This document shows, in pieces, positions 5,449-13,871 of a stretch of 16,489 nt of DNA. The first letter of the stretch is position 1, and every line of letters starts with the position of its first letter. This DNA comes from an uncultured Pseudomonadota bacterium. GTDB taxonomy: Bacteria; Pseudomonadota; Gammaproteobacteria; Steroidobacterales; Steroidobacteraceae. Both the position numbers and the translations under genes were made by a program. The stretch covers positions 1 through 16,489 of the forward strand of contig CAIVYV010000353.1 of assembly GCA_903910215.1 (NCBI GenBank), written 5' to 3'. The notes below the pieces were generated by a model. That model worked only from the letters and a program-made list of their open reading frames with translations, had not been told where the DNA came from and did no database searches.

Positions 5449-6687
5449 ATGTCGGCGCAGGCACATCGAAAGCAACTTTACTGTCGGGGCAGCGTCATAC
5501 CTCTGATGCTGGTGGCAATGGTCAGCGTTGTCGGTATCGTCAGTCTCGCAATTGACGCGAGTCACCTCGGGTATGTGAAGTCAAGACTGCAATCAACAGC
5601 GGATGCCATGTCGCTGGCTGCAGCCAAGCGACTGGATGAAACCGGCTCTACTTTGGCGGCTTGCGAAAGGGCGCGCGAAGTCATGCTAGCAAATGCAGTC
5701 GGATTCGCCGAGCTGACAGACGAGATACCTGCAGGAGTTACCTGTCCACAAAACACCTGGTTCGAAATACAGTTCTCGGCAACGCCCAGCCCTTTCGTTG
5801 CTGGCAGTACACCTGCACGTTACGTGCGGGTTCGACTGAGCGACGTTTCGAGCGATGTCAGTTTTGCCCGAGCGCTCGGCATCGTCGATCTTACAGCCGG
5901 CGCGAGCGCGGTTGCGGGCCCGAGCGCGCCGCTGGCTTATGCATGCAATGTGTTCCCGCTCGGAGCATGCGCCGATCTGACTGTGGGGAAGCCGTTTTTC
6001 GGCTTTACGCCAGGGGGCGTTTATGGATTGAGTGATGACGGCGGGACGACCGTCGGAAAGTTTAGCTTTCTCAGCTTAGACGGCAACGGGGCGAACGCAC
6101 TTCGTACGAATCTTGCTGGCGATTACAAGACGTGTCTAGAAGTCGGAAAAAGTGTGGACACCAAGCCCGGGCAGTCCTCCGGGCCCGTCGCAGAGGGTAT
6201 CAATACACGATTTATCCAAGGCGGACTTCCAGCTGCAAACTATCCGCCAGATGTAGTGGTCGATGAACCCTCACCCGCGTTATCGATCGATCGGAACACA
6301 GGACAGGTGAAACAAGGGGCGAACGTCATCACCCAAGCGAGTGACCTCGCGGTCAATCACGCGAAATATGAAACCGATATTGCTGCGGGTCTTTATGACA
6401 ATCAGCCTCGCCCGAACGGACCTGGCGCATTCCGGCGGCGAGAGATCGCAGTCCCTCTCGTTAACTGCGCAGCACCGGCGAAAGGGCGAACCGAGCTTCA
6501 GATAGTTGGATTTGGCTGTTTTTTTCTTCTGCAGAAAATCAACGGACGCGGCTCGAACTCAACTTCGCAGATTTACGCAGAGTTCCTGCGGGACTGCGAA
6601 GCAGGTGGACGTCCTGGGTCGCAACCTGGAACAAGCGGGCCCTACGTCATTCAGCTCTTTCGTGACTCGTCGAGCAGAGACTCATGA
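5449..6687 (+). CDS. tadG: TadG-like pilus-assembly protein
   Basis: A 412-residue membrane-anchored periplasmic protein of the TadG-like family. The N-terminal RGSVIPLMLVAMVSVVGIV segment (13-31) is a single membrane helix followed by the family signature AIDASHLGYVKSRLQSTADAMSLAAA (34-59). A cysteine-containing region follows (C166, C174 in ACNVFPLGAC). No von Willebrand A metal site (DxSxS) is seen, unlike longer TadG proteins, so this is a shorter variant. It begins one base after the preceding stop, has only a weak ribosome-binding site, and probably depends on translational coupling. Its stop overlaps tadE (ATGA). Confidence 0.8.
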   Translation: MSAQAHRKQLYCRGSVIPLMLVAMVSVVGIVSLAIDASHLGYVKSRLQSTADAMSLAAAKRLDETGSTLAACERAREVMLANAVGFAELTDEIPAGVTCPQNTWFEIQFSATPSPFVAGSTPARYVRVRLSDVSSDVSFARALGIVDLTAGASAVAGPSAPLAYACNVFPLGACADLTVGKPFFGFTPGGVYGLSDDGGTTVGKFSFLSLDGNGANALRTNLAGDYKTCLEVGKSVDTKPGQSSGPVAEGINTRFIQGGLPAANYPPDVVVDEPSPALSIDRNTGQVKQGANVITQASDLAVNHAKYETDIAAGLYDNQPRPNGPGAFRRREIAVPLVNCAAPAKGRTELQIVGFGCFFLLQKINGRGSNSTSQIYAEFLRDCEAGGRPGSQPGTSGPYVIQLFRDSSSRDS

Positions 6688-7139
6688 TCGACCGAAAACT
6701 GATTGCGGGCCTCGCCGTTGTCGAAATGGCGATCGTACTGCCCATCCTGATACTGCTGACGCTGGCTGCAGGGGAGTTCGGTCGGGCATTCATCCAATAC
6801 TCGCGGCTCTCGCATCGAGTTCAGTCAGCTGCGCGCTTTGTCGCTGAAAACGCCTTACAAGGCACCACGGGCGTCGCCCTACTAACCGATAGCATCAGAA
6901 CGCAAGCCATAAACTTGGTCGTCTATGGAACCACCGCATCTGGCACCACGCCGGCCGTTCCGGGCCTGAGCCCGACGGATGTCGTGGTTACAGTAACCCC
7001 CGACGGTCTCATCAGCGTCTCGATCGACTATGCCTACGAGCCGGTAATCGGCGATGTATTCCCTGTCTTTGGATTTGGAGAAGACATCGCAACAGCTGCT
7101 ATTTCGTTGAAACCGAAAACAATCATGCGAGCGTTATGA
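6684..7139 (+). CDS. tadE: TadE-like pseudopilin
   Basis: A 151-residue pilin-like protein. Leader MIDRKLIAG is followed by LAVVEM, so the expected cut is G9|L10 with glutamate E14 at +5, and a hydrophobic helix follows to about residue 30. The remainder is a periplasmic beta-rich domain. TadE proteins are processed by the Tad prepilin peptidase and are needed for assembly as minor subunits. The start overlaps the tadG stop and the end overlaps the next gene, both as ATGA. Confidence 0.88.
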   Translation: MIDRKLIAGLAVVEMAIVLPILILLTLAAGEFGRAFIQYSRLSHRVQSAARFVAENALQGTTGVALLTDSIRTQAINLVVYGTTASGTTPAVPGLSPTDVVVTVTPDGLISVSIDYAYEPVIGDVFPVFGFGEDIATAAISLKPKTIMRAL

Positions 7140-7627
7140 AAAAGGCTAAAGCGTTATCACGGCGTCCCGGTAAGCAACGCGGAACAACGATTGTTGAATT
7201 CGCACTCGTCGCATCGACTCTGCTGCTGGCTCTCTTCATAGTCATCGACTTGTCGCGTCTCGTCTATCTTCGAATGACTTTCGAGGAAGGCGTTCGTAGA
7301 GCGGCGCGTCTCGCCACCGTCTGCCCAATTGGCGACCCACTCCCCGCATTGGCAGCGCGCTTCGAAGACCCCCTATCGACGGGCGTCTCCATCGCTGGAG
7401 CAACGGCATCGAACGTGTCGATTTCCTACTTGAATGCATCAGGTCAAGTCATCACAAACGTTGCGCAGAATTATTCCGCAATTCATTCAGTTCGGGTGAG
7501 CTTACAAAACATTCAGATTCCACTTTTGATTCCGTTTATCTCAGGGGTATTTGCGCCGGACTCAATCAACTCGACCGCGATTGCCGAAAGCCTCGGCGTC
7601 GCTCCGACCGGAGTACCTGCATGCTGA
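7136..7627 (+). CDS. tadF: TadE/TadF-family pseudopilin (second)
   Basis: A 163-residue pilin-like protein. A basic 16-residue leader ends in G16, then TTIVEF gives E21 at +5 and F22 at +6, followed by a hydrophobic helix (23-38) and the TadE/F motif DLSRLVYLRMTFEEGVRRAAR (38-58). The remainder is periplasmic, with cysteines C64 and C163. Second place in a tandem TadE-TadF pair suits the tadF name, though TadE and TadF are hard to separate by sequence. Its last 7 bp overlap the start of tadZ. Confidence 0.82.
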   Translation: MKKAKALSRRPGKQRGTTIVEFALVASTLLLALFIVIDLSRLVYLRMTFEEGVRRAARLATVCPIGDPLPALAARFEDPLSTGVSIAGATASNVSISYLNASGQVITNVAQNYSAIHSVRVSLQNIQIPLLIPFISGVFAPDSINSTAIAESLGVAPTGVPAC

Positions 7628-8820
7628 AAGACGTGCTGCTCATCGGAATGAACCGCGAGGATCTCACCCGGCTTGAAGATCAGCTGCGCGACGTGGCCGA
7701 AGTACAGCTACGCACACTGCTCCTCGACGACACGACGAATGGCGCACTTCGGCGCGCGCTCGCCGAGGCAGATCTCGTCGTTCTTTCTGCTCGCAGTCGA
7801 CAAACGCATCTGTTGGCTGCTGTCGAGGCACAGGCACCTCCGACTTCACAAAAGCCGCCGATTCTAGTTTGCGGTGATCTAAACACCGTGGAAGCTACAA
7901 AATTGATGGTGCGGATCGGTGTCGACGACCTACTCCCATCGACGCCGACGACGGACGAACTACAAACGGCTGTAACAAAAGCTCTGCGTAGTCACAGCGA
8001 AAACTCGCTCGCGACTCGCGATCCCATCATGATCACGGTTCTCGGTGCGGCGGGCGGAGTCGGAACCTCATTCATCGCCTGCAATCTGGCGCATATCTTA
8101 CAAAGTGAGGCGCGAAAGCCGACTTTGCTGATCGATCTCGATCATGTCTATTCGCCAATCACCTCAATGCTCGGCTTGAACCCCTCGCGCGGCATTGACG
8201 AGGCCATTGCCAATCTCCATACGCTCGACGCGATCGCACTAGATGGTTACTCAACTCGGCATGGTAGTGGGCTGCAACTGCTGTCGACTAGCAATGACGG
8301 CGTCTTCCCTCACTCGATCAACGGTTCCGACATTTCGCGACTTCTCTCCATCATCAAAAGCCGTCATGACCTCATCATCGTCGCCGCCAATCGCTGGTTT
8401 GATGAAGCTTCCATCGAAGCGCTCGTTCAGTCGCGGTTTGTTCTGACAGTTTTACGGCCCGAACTCTCGGACGTTAGATGCGCGCGGAAACAGCAATCCC
8501 TACTCATCCAGACGATCGGCCTACATGATGAGACCATCCGGACAGTAGTGAACCGACATTCGTCTCGTTCAGCACTACCGGATAGCTTCATAAAAAAAGC
8601 ACTGACTACCTCAGAGATACATCGTATCGCCGAGGACACCTCACTAGTACGACGCAGTATCGATTCCGGTACACCGGTGCTAGAGGTCGATCGTGAGGCC
8701 GCTACGACTCGAACGCTCATCGAACTCGCTAACTCTCTTACTGGAACCCATATCGAAACTGATACCAAGCTACTCGGACGATTTTGGACTTCCCTCTCTC
8801 GGAGCGACAAACATTCATGA
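7621..8820 (+). CDS. tadZ: TadZ/CpaE localisation ATPase-like protein
   Basis: A 399-residue cytoplasmic protein of the ParA/MinD-like superfamily that places the Tad apparatus in the cell. Residues 1-125 are an atypical receiver-like domain (VLLIGM at 5-10, VVLSA at 53-57, DDLLP at 102-106). Residues 136-385 are the P-loop domain, with GAAGGVGTS at 142-150 and the Walker A'-like LLIDLD at 169-174. Neither lysine of the KGGxGK(T/S) deviant Walker A motif is present (A144 and T149 in those places), so ATP hydrolysis may be lost or altered. The start lies inside the tadF end and the stop overlaps tadA (ATGA). Confidence 0.9.
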   Translation: MLKDVLLIGMNREDLTRLEDQLRDVAEVQLRTLLLDDTTNGALRRALAEADLVVLSARSRQTHLLAAVEAQAPPTSQKPPILVCGDLNTVEATKLMVRIGVDDLLPSTPTTDELQTAVTKALRSHSENSLATRDPIMITVLGAAGGVGTSFIACNLAHILQSEARKPTLLIDLDHVYSPITSMLGLNPSRGIDEAIANLHTLDAIALDGYSTRHGSGLQLLSTSNDGVFPHSINGSDISRLLSIIKSRHDLIIVAANRWFDEASIEALVQSRFVLTVLRPELSDVRCARKQQSLLIQTIGLHDETIRTVVNRHSSRSALPDSFIKKALTTSEIHRIAEDTSLVRRSIDSGTPVLEVDREAATTRTLIELANSLTGTHIETDTKLLGRFWTSLSRSDKHS

Positions 8821-10142
8821 TCGACCACCCCATGATTGCTGACCTCTCGGACACCGAAGTCAGCCCCCTCGAAGCGGAATGGAAGCAATTGATTCTCCCG
8901 AAAGTGCTTGGCACGCTCGATCTATCGATGATTGGCACGATCGACGAGAAGCGCTCGCGCACGCAAATTCGCGATATCGCAAATCGACTCATCAATGAGG
9001 AGGCAGCGCCACTCAGTTTGATCCAGCGACGCCACGTCGTACGTCAGATCGAAGACGAAGTCATGGGGCTTGGCCCCCTCGAGCCTCTGCTTGCGGACCC
9101 CACGGTTTCAGACATCCTCGTCAACGGGCATGATCACATCTACGTGGAGCGCGCCGGAAAACTGCAACGCACAGCCGTTCGATTTCATGACGATGCGCAT
9201 CTGTTGAACATCATCGACAGAATCGTTTCAAAAGTTGGACGTCGAATAGACGAGTCGATTCCGATGGTCGATGCGCGACTACAGGATGGGTCTCGAATCA
9301 ACGCGATCATTCCACCATTGGCTATCGACGGCCCTGTACTTTCGATCAGACGATTTCGCAAGGATGCATTGCGAATGGATGACCTCGTGCGTTATGGCTC
9401 ACTGAGCCCTGCATTGGTCGATTTGCTGAAAGCTATTGTTCTTGGCCGACTGAATGTGATGATCTCCGGAGGAACAGGTTGCGGTAAGACGACGCTACTG
9501 AATGCCATGTCCGGGTTCATTCCGGAACGCGAACGCATCATCACTATCGAGGATTCTGCTGAGCTGCAATTACAGCAACCTCATGTGGTCCGACTCGAAA
9601 CCCGCCAGGTTAACGTCGAAGGGCGAGGACAAATCACGCAACGCGACCTCGTAAGAAACAGTCTTCGAATGCGTCCGGATCGAATCGTTGTGGGCGAAGT
9701 CCGCGGCGCTGAAGCACTGGATATGCTCCAGTCGATGAACACCGGTCATGATGGGTCGTTAACGACTATCCACGCGAACTCCAGTCGCGATGCGTTGAGC
9801 CGTGTAGAGACAATGGTGGCAATGACCGGTATCCAGTTCCCGATTGCTGCACTTCGAGCTCAGATTGCATCGGCGATTGACGTCATCATCCATATGGAGC
9901 GGCAAGAGGACGGGTGTCGGCGTGTGATCAGTGTGCAAGAAATAAACGGAATGGAGGCTGAAACCATCGTGATGTCGGAGATTTTTCGCTTTGCCAGATC
10001 TGGTATCGATGAGCGAGGCGGTGTCACGGGACGATTTTCGCCGACCGGGATCGTACCGGAGTTCTACGACCGGCTCAGCAAACGCGGTATCGAGCTGCCT
10101 ATCGCTCTCTTCTCAGAAGATCAGGCGGATATACGCTCATGA
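8817..10142 (+). CDS. tadA: Tad secretion ATPase TadA/CpaF
   Basis: A 441-residue hexameric traffic ATPase that powers Flp pilus extension from the cytoplasm. The N-terminal domain carries LGPLEPLLADPTVSDILVNG (85-104). The catalytic core has Walker A GGTGCGKT (218-225), the Asp box ITIEDSAELQ (242-251), Walker B DRIVVGEVRG (288-297) and the His box TGHDGSLTTIHAN (309-321). All key residues look intact. The ATG at 8817 is chosen because it overlaps the tadZ stop and has GGAG 12 bases upstream; an ATG at 8832 has no ribosome-binding site. The gene overlaps tadB by 4 bp. Confidence 0.96.
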   Translation: MIDHPMIADLSDTEVSPLEAEWKQLILPKVLGTLDLSMIGTIDEKRSRTQIRDIANRLINEEAAPLSLIQRRHVVRQIEDEVMGLGPLEPLLADPTVSDILVNGHDHIYVERAGKLQRTAVRFHDDAHLLNIIDRIVSKVGRRIDESIPMVDARLQDGSRINAIIPPLAIDGPVLSIRRFRKDALRMDDLVRYGSLSPALVDLLKAIVLGRLNVMISGGTGCGKTTLLNAMSGFIPERERIITIEDSAELQLQQPHVVRLETRQVNVEGRGQITQRDLVRNSLRMRPDRIVVGEVRGAEALDMLQSMNTGHDGSLTTIHANSSRDALSRVETMVAMTGIQFPIAALRAQIASAIDVIIHMERQEDGCRRVISVQEINGMEAETIVMSEIFRFARSGIDERGGVTGRFSPTGIVPEFYDRLSKRGIELPIALFSEDQADIRS

Positions 10143-11107
10143 GTACGATACTGATTGTCTTTTTCGTTCTCGTCTTCATGTCCGTTTTTCTACTGCTCCG
10201 AGCTACGACATCGGAGGTGATGTCGAGGCGCGAGACCAACCGCGACCTGCGAGATATTCTCGAAAAAAGTAACGAAATCGAAGATCCTGCAGAGCCCCGA
10301 TTCTTGAGAAGACCACGTCTAGCTCAACTCTCTAATCTTCGTAAGACTTTCGAAAGACGCCCTGAATTCGATGGCCTGCGCCGGCTTGTCGATCAGTCCG
10401 GCCTTGAAATTTTGATATCTCGACTCTTCGTTTATTCGATTATCTTGGCCAGCGTCACTTTCGGCACTCTCATGCTCTCAGATCTGGAGTGGTGGATTTC
10501 AGCACTGGCTGCTGTAGCGGCAGCAGGCACCCCTTTCGCCGGGCTTCGCTGGCTCCGAGCAAGGCGTATTTCAAAGATCGATATGCAATTGGCGGATGCG
10601 ATCGACATGGTCAAGCGTAGCCTACGTGCGGGCAATCCCTTGGTATCGACCTTCAGACTCGTGTCGAACAACATGAGCGAACCGATCGCGCGTGAGTTCG
10701 GCATTACGGCAGCGGATCTCAGCTATGGCAATGACCCGCGCAGCGCACTGCTGGCCATGCTGGATCGTATGCCGAGTGTCATGCTACGCGGTTTCGTCAC
10801 GGCCATACTTGTGCAAAGAGAAACGGGTGGAAATCTTGCCGAGGCGCTCGATCATATCTCCTACCTAATTCGGCAGCGCTTTCGTTTCGAGCGAAAACTT
10901 CGAACCCTCTCTGCCGAGGGACGTCTATCGGCGTGGATTCTCATCCTTATCCCGTTCATCCTCGGAGCGCTCTTGCATTTCACCCAGTCGAGCTATCTTG
11001 ATCGCTTAATAGAAGACCCGCGCGGGCCAACCTTACTCGGGGGTTGCGCCATACTGATGATTATCGGTGTCATATGGATCCGTCGAGTATCTCGTATCGT
11101 AATTTGA
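10139..11107 (+). CDS. tadB: Tad platform protein TadB
   Basis: A 322-residue inner-membrane protein of the GspF/TadB family, part of the platform above TadA. An N-terminal membrane helix (2-22) is followed by a cytoplasmic linker, two helices about 93-140, a GspF domain about 148-275 (DAIDMVKRSLRAGNPLVSTFRLV and VQRETGGNLAEALDHIS are family-typical), and C-terminal helices about 262-285 and 298-315. The start overlaps the tadA stop, and it is followed after 9 bp by its paralogue tadC. Confidence 0.94.
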   Translation: MSTILIVFFVLVFMSVFLLLRATTSEVMSRRETNRDLRDILEKSNEIEDPAEPRFLRRPRLAQLSNLRKTFERRPEFDGLRRLVDQSGLEILISRLFVYSIILASVTFGTLMLSDLEWWISALAAVAAAGTPFAGLRWLRARRISKIDMQLADAIDMVKRSLRAGNPLVSTFRLVSNNMSEPIAREFGITAADLSYGNDPRSALLAMLDRMPSVMLRGFVTAILVQRETGGNLAEALDHISYLIRQRFRFERKLRTLSAEGRLSAWILILIPFILGALLHFTQSSYLDRLIEDPRGPTLLGGCAILMIIGVIWIRRVSRIVI

Positions 11108-11116
11108 GGCTGTGCC

Positions 11117-12031
11117 ATGGATTATCTGAGTCTACTGATCGCGCTATCGATCGCGCTCTGCGCTTTTTTACTTGCATATGTCGCGGGCAATTGGATTTGG
11201 AACGTACGCGATATAGCCCGATACAGGGGCGAAGCGCTCGCTACCGAGAGCGATAGCAGAGAATCCGTCGCAAACTGGGCGTGGAAGGGTCTGTCGCAGC
11301 TCGGAGAGAGGCTATTACCTATATTGGGCGATGAACGTATCCGTATCTCGGAACACTTGTACATCGCAGGATATCGACGCTCCACCGCGCCTGCGGTCTT
11401 CGTGACAGTAAAGGCGGGTCTAGTACTGACTTCAGTAATAAGTATTTGGCTGCTGTGGCGCTCTCCAACGACGCTGACGGGCCCCCAACTCATGTTGATA
11501 TCAGCTTTAATCGTAGCGCTCGCCTTATTGCTGCCGAACTGGTGGTTGCGAGAGAAATTGAAACGTCGCCAGATGCGACTGCGCAATGCTTTCCCGGACG
11601 CACTCGATATGCTCGTCATCTGCGTTGAAGCAGGGCTTGGACTGTCCGCAGCCATGGAACGGGTCACGGATGAAATTCGACATATGCACCCTGATCTCGC
11701 CACGGAGTTCGCTGCGGTCAATGCGGAAATCCGCTCAGGTGTCGAACGCGGTACTGCACTTAGAAGTCTCAATGTCAGAACGGGCCTACTGGAAATCAGA
11801 GGCTTTGTTAGCTTGCTCACCCAAACACTTCAACTCGGCACGGGGGTGGGTAATTCATTGCGAATCTATGCGGAGGATTTTCGCGATCAACGTATGCAAC
11901 GGGCTGAGAATCAGGCCGCAAAAATCGGAACGAAAATGATTTTTCCACTGGTTTTCTGCGAATTCCCCGCTTTTTTTCTAATTGCCATTGGGCCTGCCAT
12001 CTTGCGGATTTTGGATTCCTTTGGGGCATGA
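11117..12031 (+). CDS. tadC: Tad platform protein TadC
   Basis: A 304-residue inner-membrane GspF-family protein, partner of TadB in the assembly platform. Membrane segments lie near 3-25, 92-112, 120-142 and 275-298. The GspF core contains FPDALDMLVICVEAGLGLS (157-175), the TadC-type version of the motif, and the later LLTQTLQLGTGVGNSLR segment. GAGG at 11106-11109, overlapping the tadB stop, supplies the ribosome-binding site seven bases before the ATG. Confidence 0.94.
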   Translation: MDYLSLLIALSIALCAFLLAYVAGNWIWNVRDIARYRGEALATESDSRESVANWAWKGLSQLGERLLPILGDERIRISEHLYIAGYRRSTAPAVFVTVKAGLVLTSVISIWLLWRSPTTLTGPQLMLISALIVALALLLPNWWLREKLKRRQMRLRNAFPDALDMLVICVEAGLGLSAAMERVTDEIRHMHPDLATEFAAVNAEIRSGVERGTALRSLNVRTGLLEIRGFVSLLTQTLQLGTGVGNSLRIYAEDFRDQRMQRAENQAAKIGTKMIFPLVFCEFPAFFLIAIGPAILRILDSFGA

Positions 12032-12053
12032 GCCGATCCGATCGAGAAATTAT

Positions 12054-12956
12054 ATGAATAAAAAACTAACATTATTTGCCACTTTGCTATGGGTTTCGGC
12101 TGTGATCACTGGCTGTACCTCCACCTCTCGTTTGACTAGTCAGTCGGTAGAAAACGCTGTAGTGAAGTCTGGGGATCAAGAGCAGCTTGCACAGCGCGAG
12201 CGGATAGACCTATTGCTAGCTCAAGGGGATATCGCCGCACGCGACGGCAAAATCGAATACGCGTTCCATCTGTTTCTCAGTGCTGAGAAGCTGGCTCCAT
12301 CTGATGATCGTGCTTTAGTTCGTGCCGGAAATCTGCATCGAACACTCGGCAATCGCGAGATGGCGATCAAAGCCTGGAGGATCGCCCTTGACCGAAATCC
12401 GTCCAACGGAAATGTACATGAGAGCCTCGGATTCCTTCTCCTCGAAACCGGACAATACGATGCAGCAGTAAACGCGTTCGAACAGGCCGTGCTACTGGCT
12501 ACCGAGAAGAGGCGCGCTATGATCGGCTTGGGATTGGCCTGCGAAAAACGTCAGGACTTCGAGCGTGCGCTCACTATATACGACACGGCATTGCGCGCCG
12601 AGCCGGCTGCGGTCGAACTACTGACTTATCGTGCCAGAACGCTGATGAATCTCGGACGTTTCATTGAATCGAAGTCGGTCATCGCCTCAATAATCAATGA
12701 GCCCATTCAGGCGACATGGATCGTCCGCGGTGATCTGTTTGCTATCGACGGCGATTACCCTGCCGCTCTCGGAGCCTATCTAGAGGGTCTCTCCGAGCAA
12801 TGGGCGTACCAGCGGCTTGGCGAACATGCTTTGCGCCAGGACGAACTGGATCATGCCTTGCGCTTCTTTCGCCAGGCTTCCGCCGCCTCACCCCGCTTCT
12901 TCGCTGATGCGGAAAATGGCGTTGCAGTGACACTCGAGAAGTTGCGACAAAAATAA
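12054..12956 (+). CDS. tadD: TPR lipoprotein TadD
   Basis: A 300-residue predicted lipoprotein with tetratricopeptide repeats. The signal ends in the lipobox I-T-G-C (18-21). TPR units run from about 50 to 290; clear ones include HLFLSAEKLAPSDDRALVRAG, LGFLLLETGQYDAAVNAFEQ and LACEKRQDFERALTIYDTAL. TadD proteins act as assembly or pilotin-like scaffolds for the secretin. The ATG at 12054 is chosen because it gives a standard lipoprotein signal, although only a weak GAGA precedes it; upstream in-frame codons overlap tadC. It is the last gene of the locus, 22 bp after tadC, and no intrinsic terminator was found after it. Confidence 0.9.
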   Translation: MNKKLTLFATLLWVSAVITGCTSTSRLTSQSVENAVVKSGDQEQLAQRERIDLLLAQGDIAARDGKIEYAFHLFLSAEKLAPSDDRALVRAGNLHRTLGNREMAIKAWRIALDRNPSNGNVHESLGFLLLETGQYDAAVNAFEQAVLLATEKRRAMIGLGLACEKRQDFERALTIYDTALRAEPAAVELLTYRARTLMNLGRFIESKSVIASIINEPIQATWIVRGDLFAIDGDYPAALGAYLEGLSEQWAYQRLGEHALRQDELDHALRFFRQASAASPRFFADAENGVAVTLEKLRQK

Positions 12957-13023
12957 AGGTGTTTCCATGTATATGCCGTAAGCGTGTGTTTTCGAACAGA
13001 TATTAGTCAGGCCGACTTTTACA

Positions 13024-13039
13024 TTGGCATCCCTGTCAA
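13024..13039. promoter_or_regulatory. FNR-sized inverted repeat at the right regulator's start
   Basis: TTGGCA (13024-13029), four bases, then TGTCAA (13034-13039): a 16-bp palindrome with one mismatched pair and the TTG/CAA ends and N4 centre of FNR/DNR-type operators (FNR itself uses TTGAT-N4-ATCAA). It lies 15 bp upstream of the regulator's ATG, where a bound protein would block transcription or early elongation, which suggests autorepression. Confidence 0.4.
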
Positions 13040-13053
13040 TACTGGGGATGAAC

Positions 13054-13845
13054 ATGGTTTCGCTCAATGAACTGGATCGCAACGAGCTGCTTTTCGCTCT
13101 CCCGCTAGAGCTGCGCCAAAAACTTGCGGTGCGAATGGAGCCCATCAGCCTTGCGGATGGAGAGATCTTTCGGGAAGTGGGTGAGCGTAGCTCCGAAATT
13201 GTCTTCCCACTCACTTGCATCGTGTCCATGGACTACGTGCTGAAAGACAGTTTTTCCGCAGAGTTTTTGATAGTCGGCCGAGAGGGCGCCATCGGCTTCG
13301 AGTCACTGTTCGATCAACGCCCAGGCCCGGTCAGAATGGTTGCATTACAAGGTGGAAATGCATTGCGGATCAACCGAGATGAAATGCGACGGCGATTCTT
13401 TGAAGAACAAGCCATACAGGAATCCGTATTCCAGTACACATACTCTCAGATACGCTTAATGGCACAAACAGTCACCTGCAATTGTCGTCATCGTCTCGAA
13501 CAGCGAATGTGCCGGTGGATACTATCGGTACAAGATAGATCGCCCTCGCGCGTCATCAAGATCACTCATGAGATGATGTCCCACTTTCTCGGCGTTCGGC
13601 GCGAAGCCGTAACGAATGCGGCTGGCCGACTGCAGCGAGACGGTATGGTCGAATACAGTCGCGGATGCTTGACCGTCCTTAATCGCGATCTTCTTGAGAG
13701 CGAAGCCTGCGAGTGCTATCAGGAAGGACTCGATGCTCTGAATCTGCGTAAACATAACTTGCAATATGGGTATCGCGGTTGCGAGAAGTCGGCGCCGGAA
13801 GTCTCGTGCTGGAATAGAAGCGCGAACTCCTCCAAAGATCACTGA
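13054..13845 (+). CDS. Crp/Fnr-family transcriptional regulator (right copy)
   Basis: A 263-residue relative of the regulator at 182-907. An N-terminal cyclic-nucleotide-binding-like beta domain (about 10-125) lacks the cAMP-binding arginine-serine pair. The winged HTH spans about 168-210, with THEMMSHFLG and recognition helix VRREAVT (181-187), and the subfamily tail ACECY is at 218-222. About 40 extra residues follow, including two further cysteines. C142 and C144 (TCNCRH) precede the DNA-binding domain and, with the tail, could form a metal or redox site; this is inferred. GGGG at 13044-13047 lies six bases before the ATG at 13054; in-frame TTG 13024 and ATG 13048 are alternatives. It follows tadD by 97 bp on the same strand with its own likely operator. 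Confidence 0.88.
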   Translation: MVSLNELDRNELLFALPLELRQKLAVRMEPISLADGEIFREVGERSSEIVFPLTCIVSMDYVLKDSFSAEFLIVGREGAIGFESLFDQRPGPVRMVALQGGNALRINRDEMRRRFFEEQAIQESVFQYTYSQIRLMAQTVTCNCRHRLEQRMCRWILSVQDRSPSRVIKITHEMMSHFLGVRREAVTNAAGRLQRDGMVEYSRGCLTVLNRDLLESEACECYQEGLDALNLRKHNLQYGYRGCEKSAPEVSCWNRSANSSKDH

Positions 13846-13871
13846 AATCGAATACGAGGCTCGCATCCGTC

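Noticed and set aside
11122..11820. 232-codon minus-strand frame opposite tadC
   Set aside because: It lies wholly inside tadC, whose protein is clearly conserved, and its serine- and arginine-rich product looks like an antisense shadow.
12957..13053. Terminator between tadD and the right regulator
   Set aside because: No stem followed by a T-run was found, so read-through from the tad locus into the regulator cannot be excluded.
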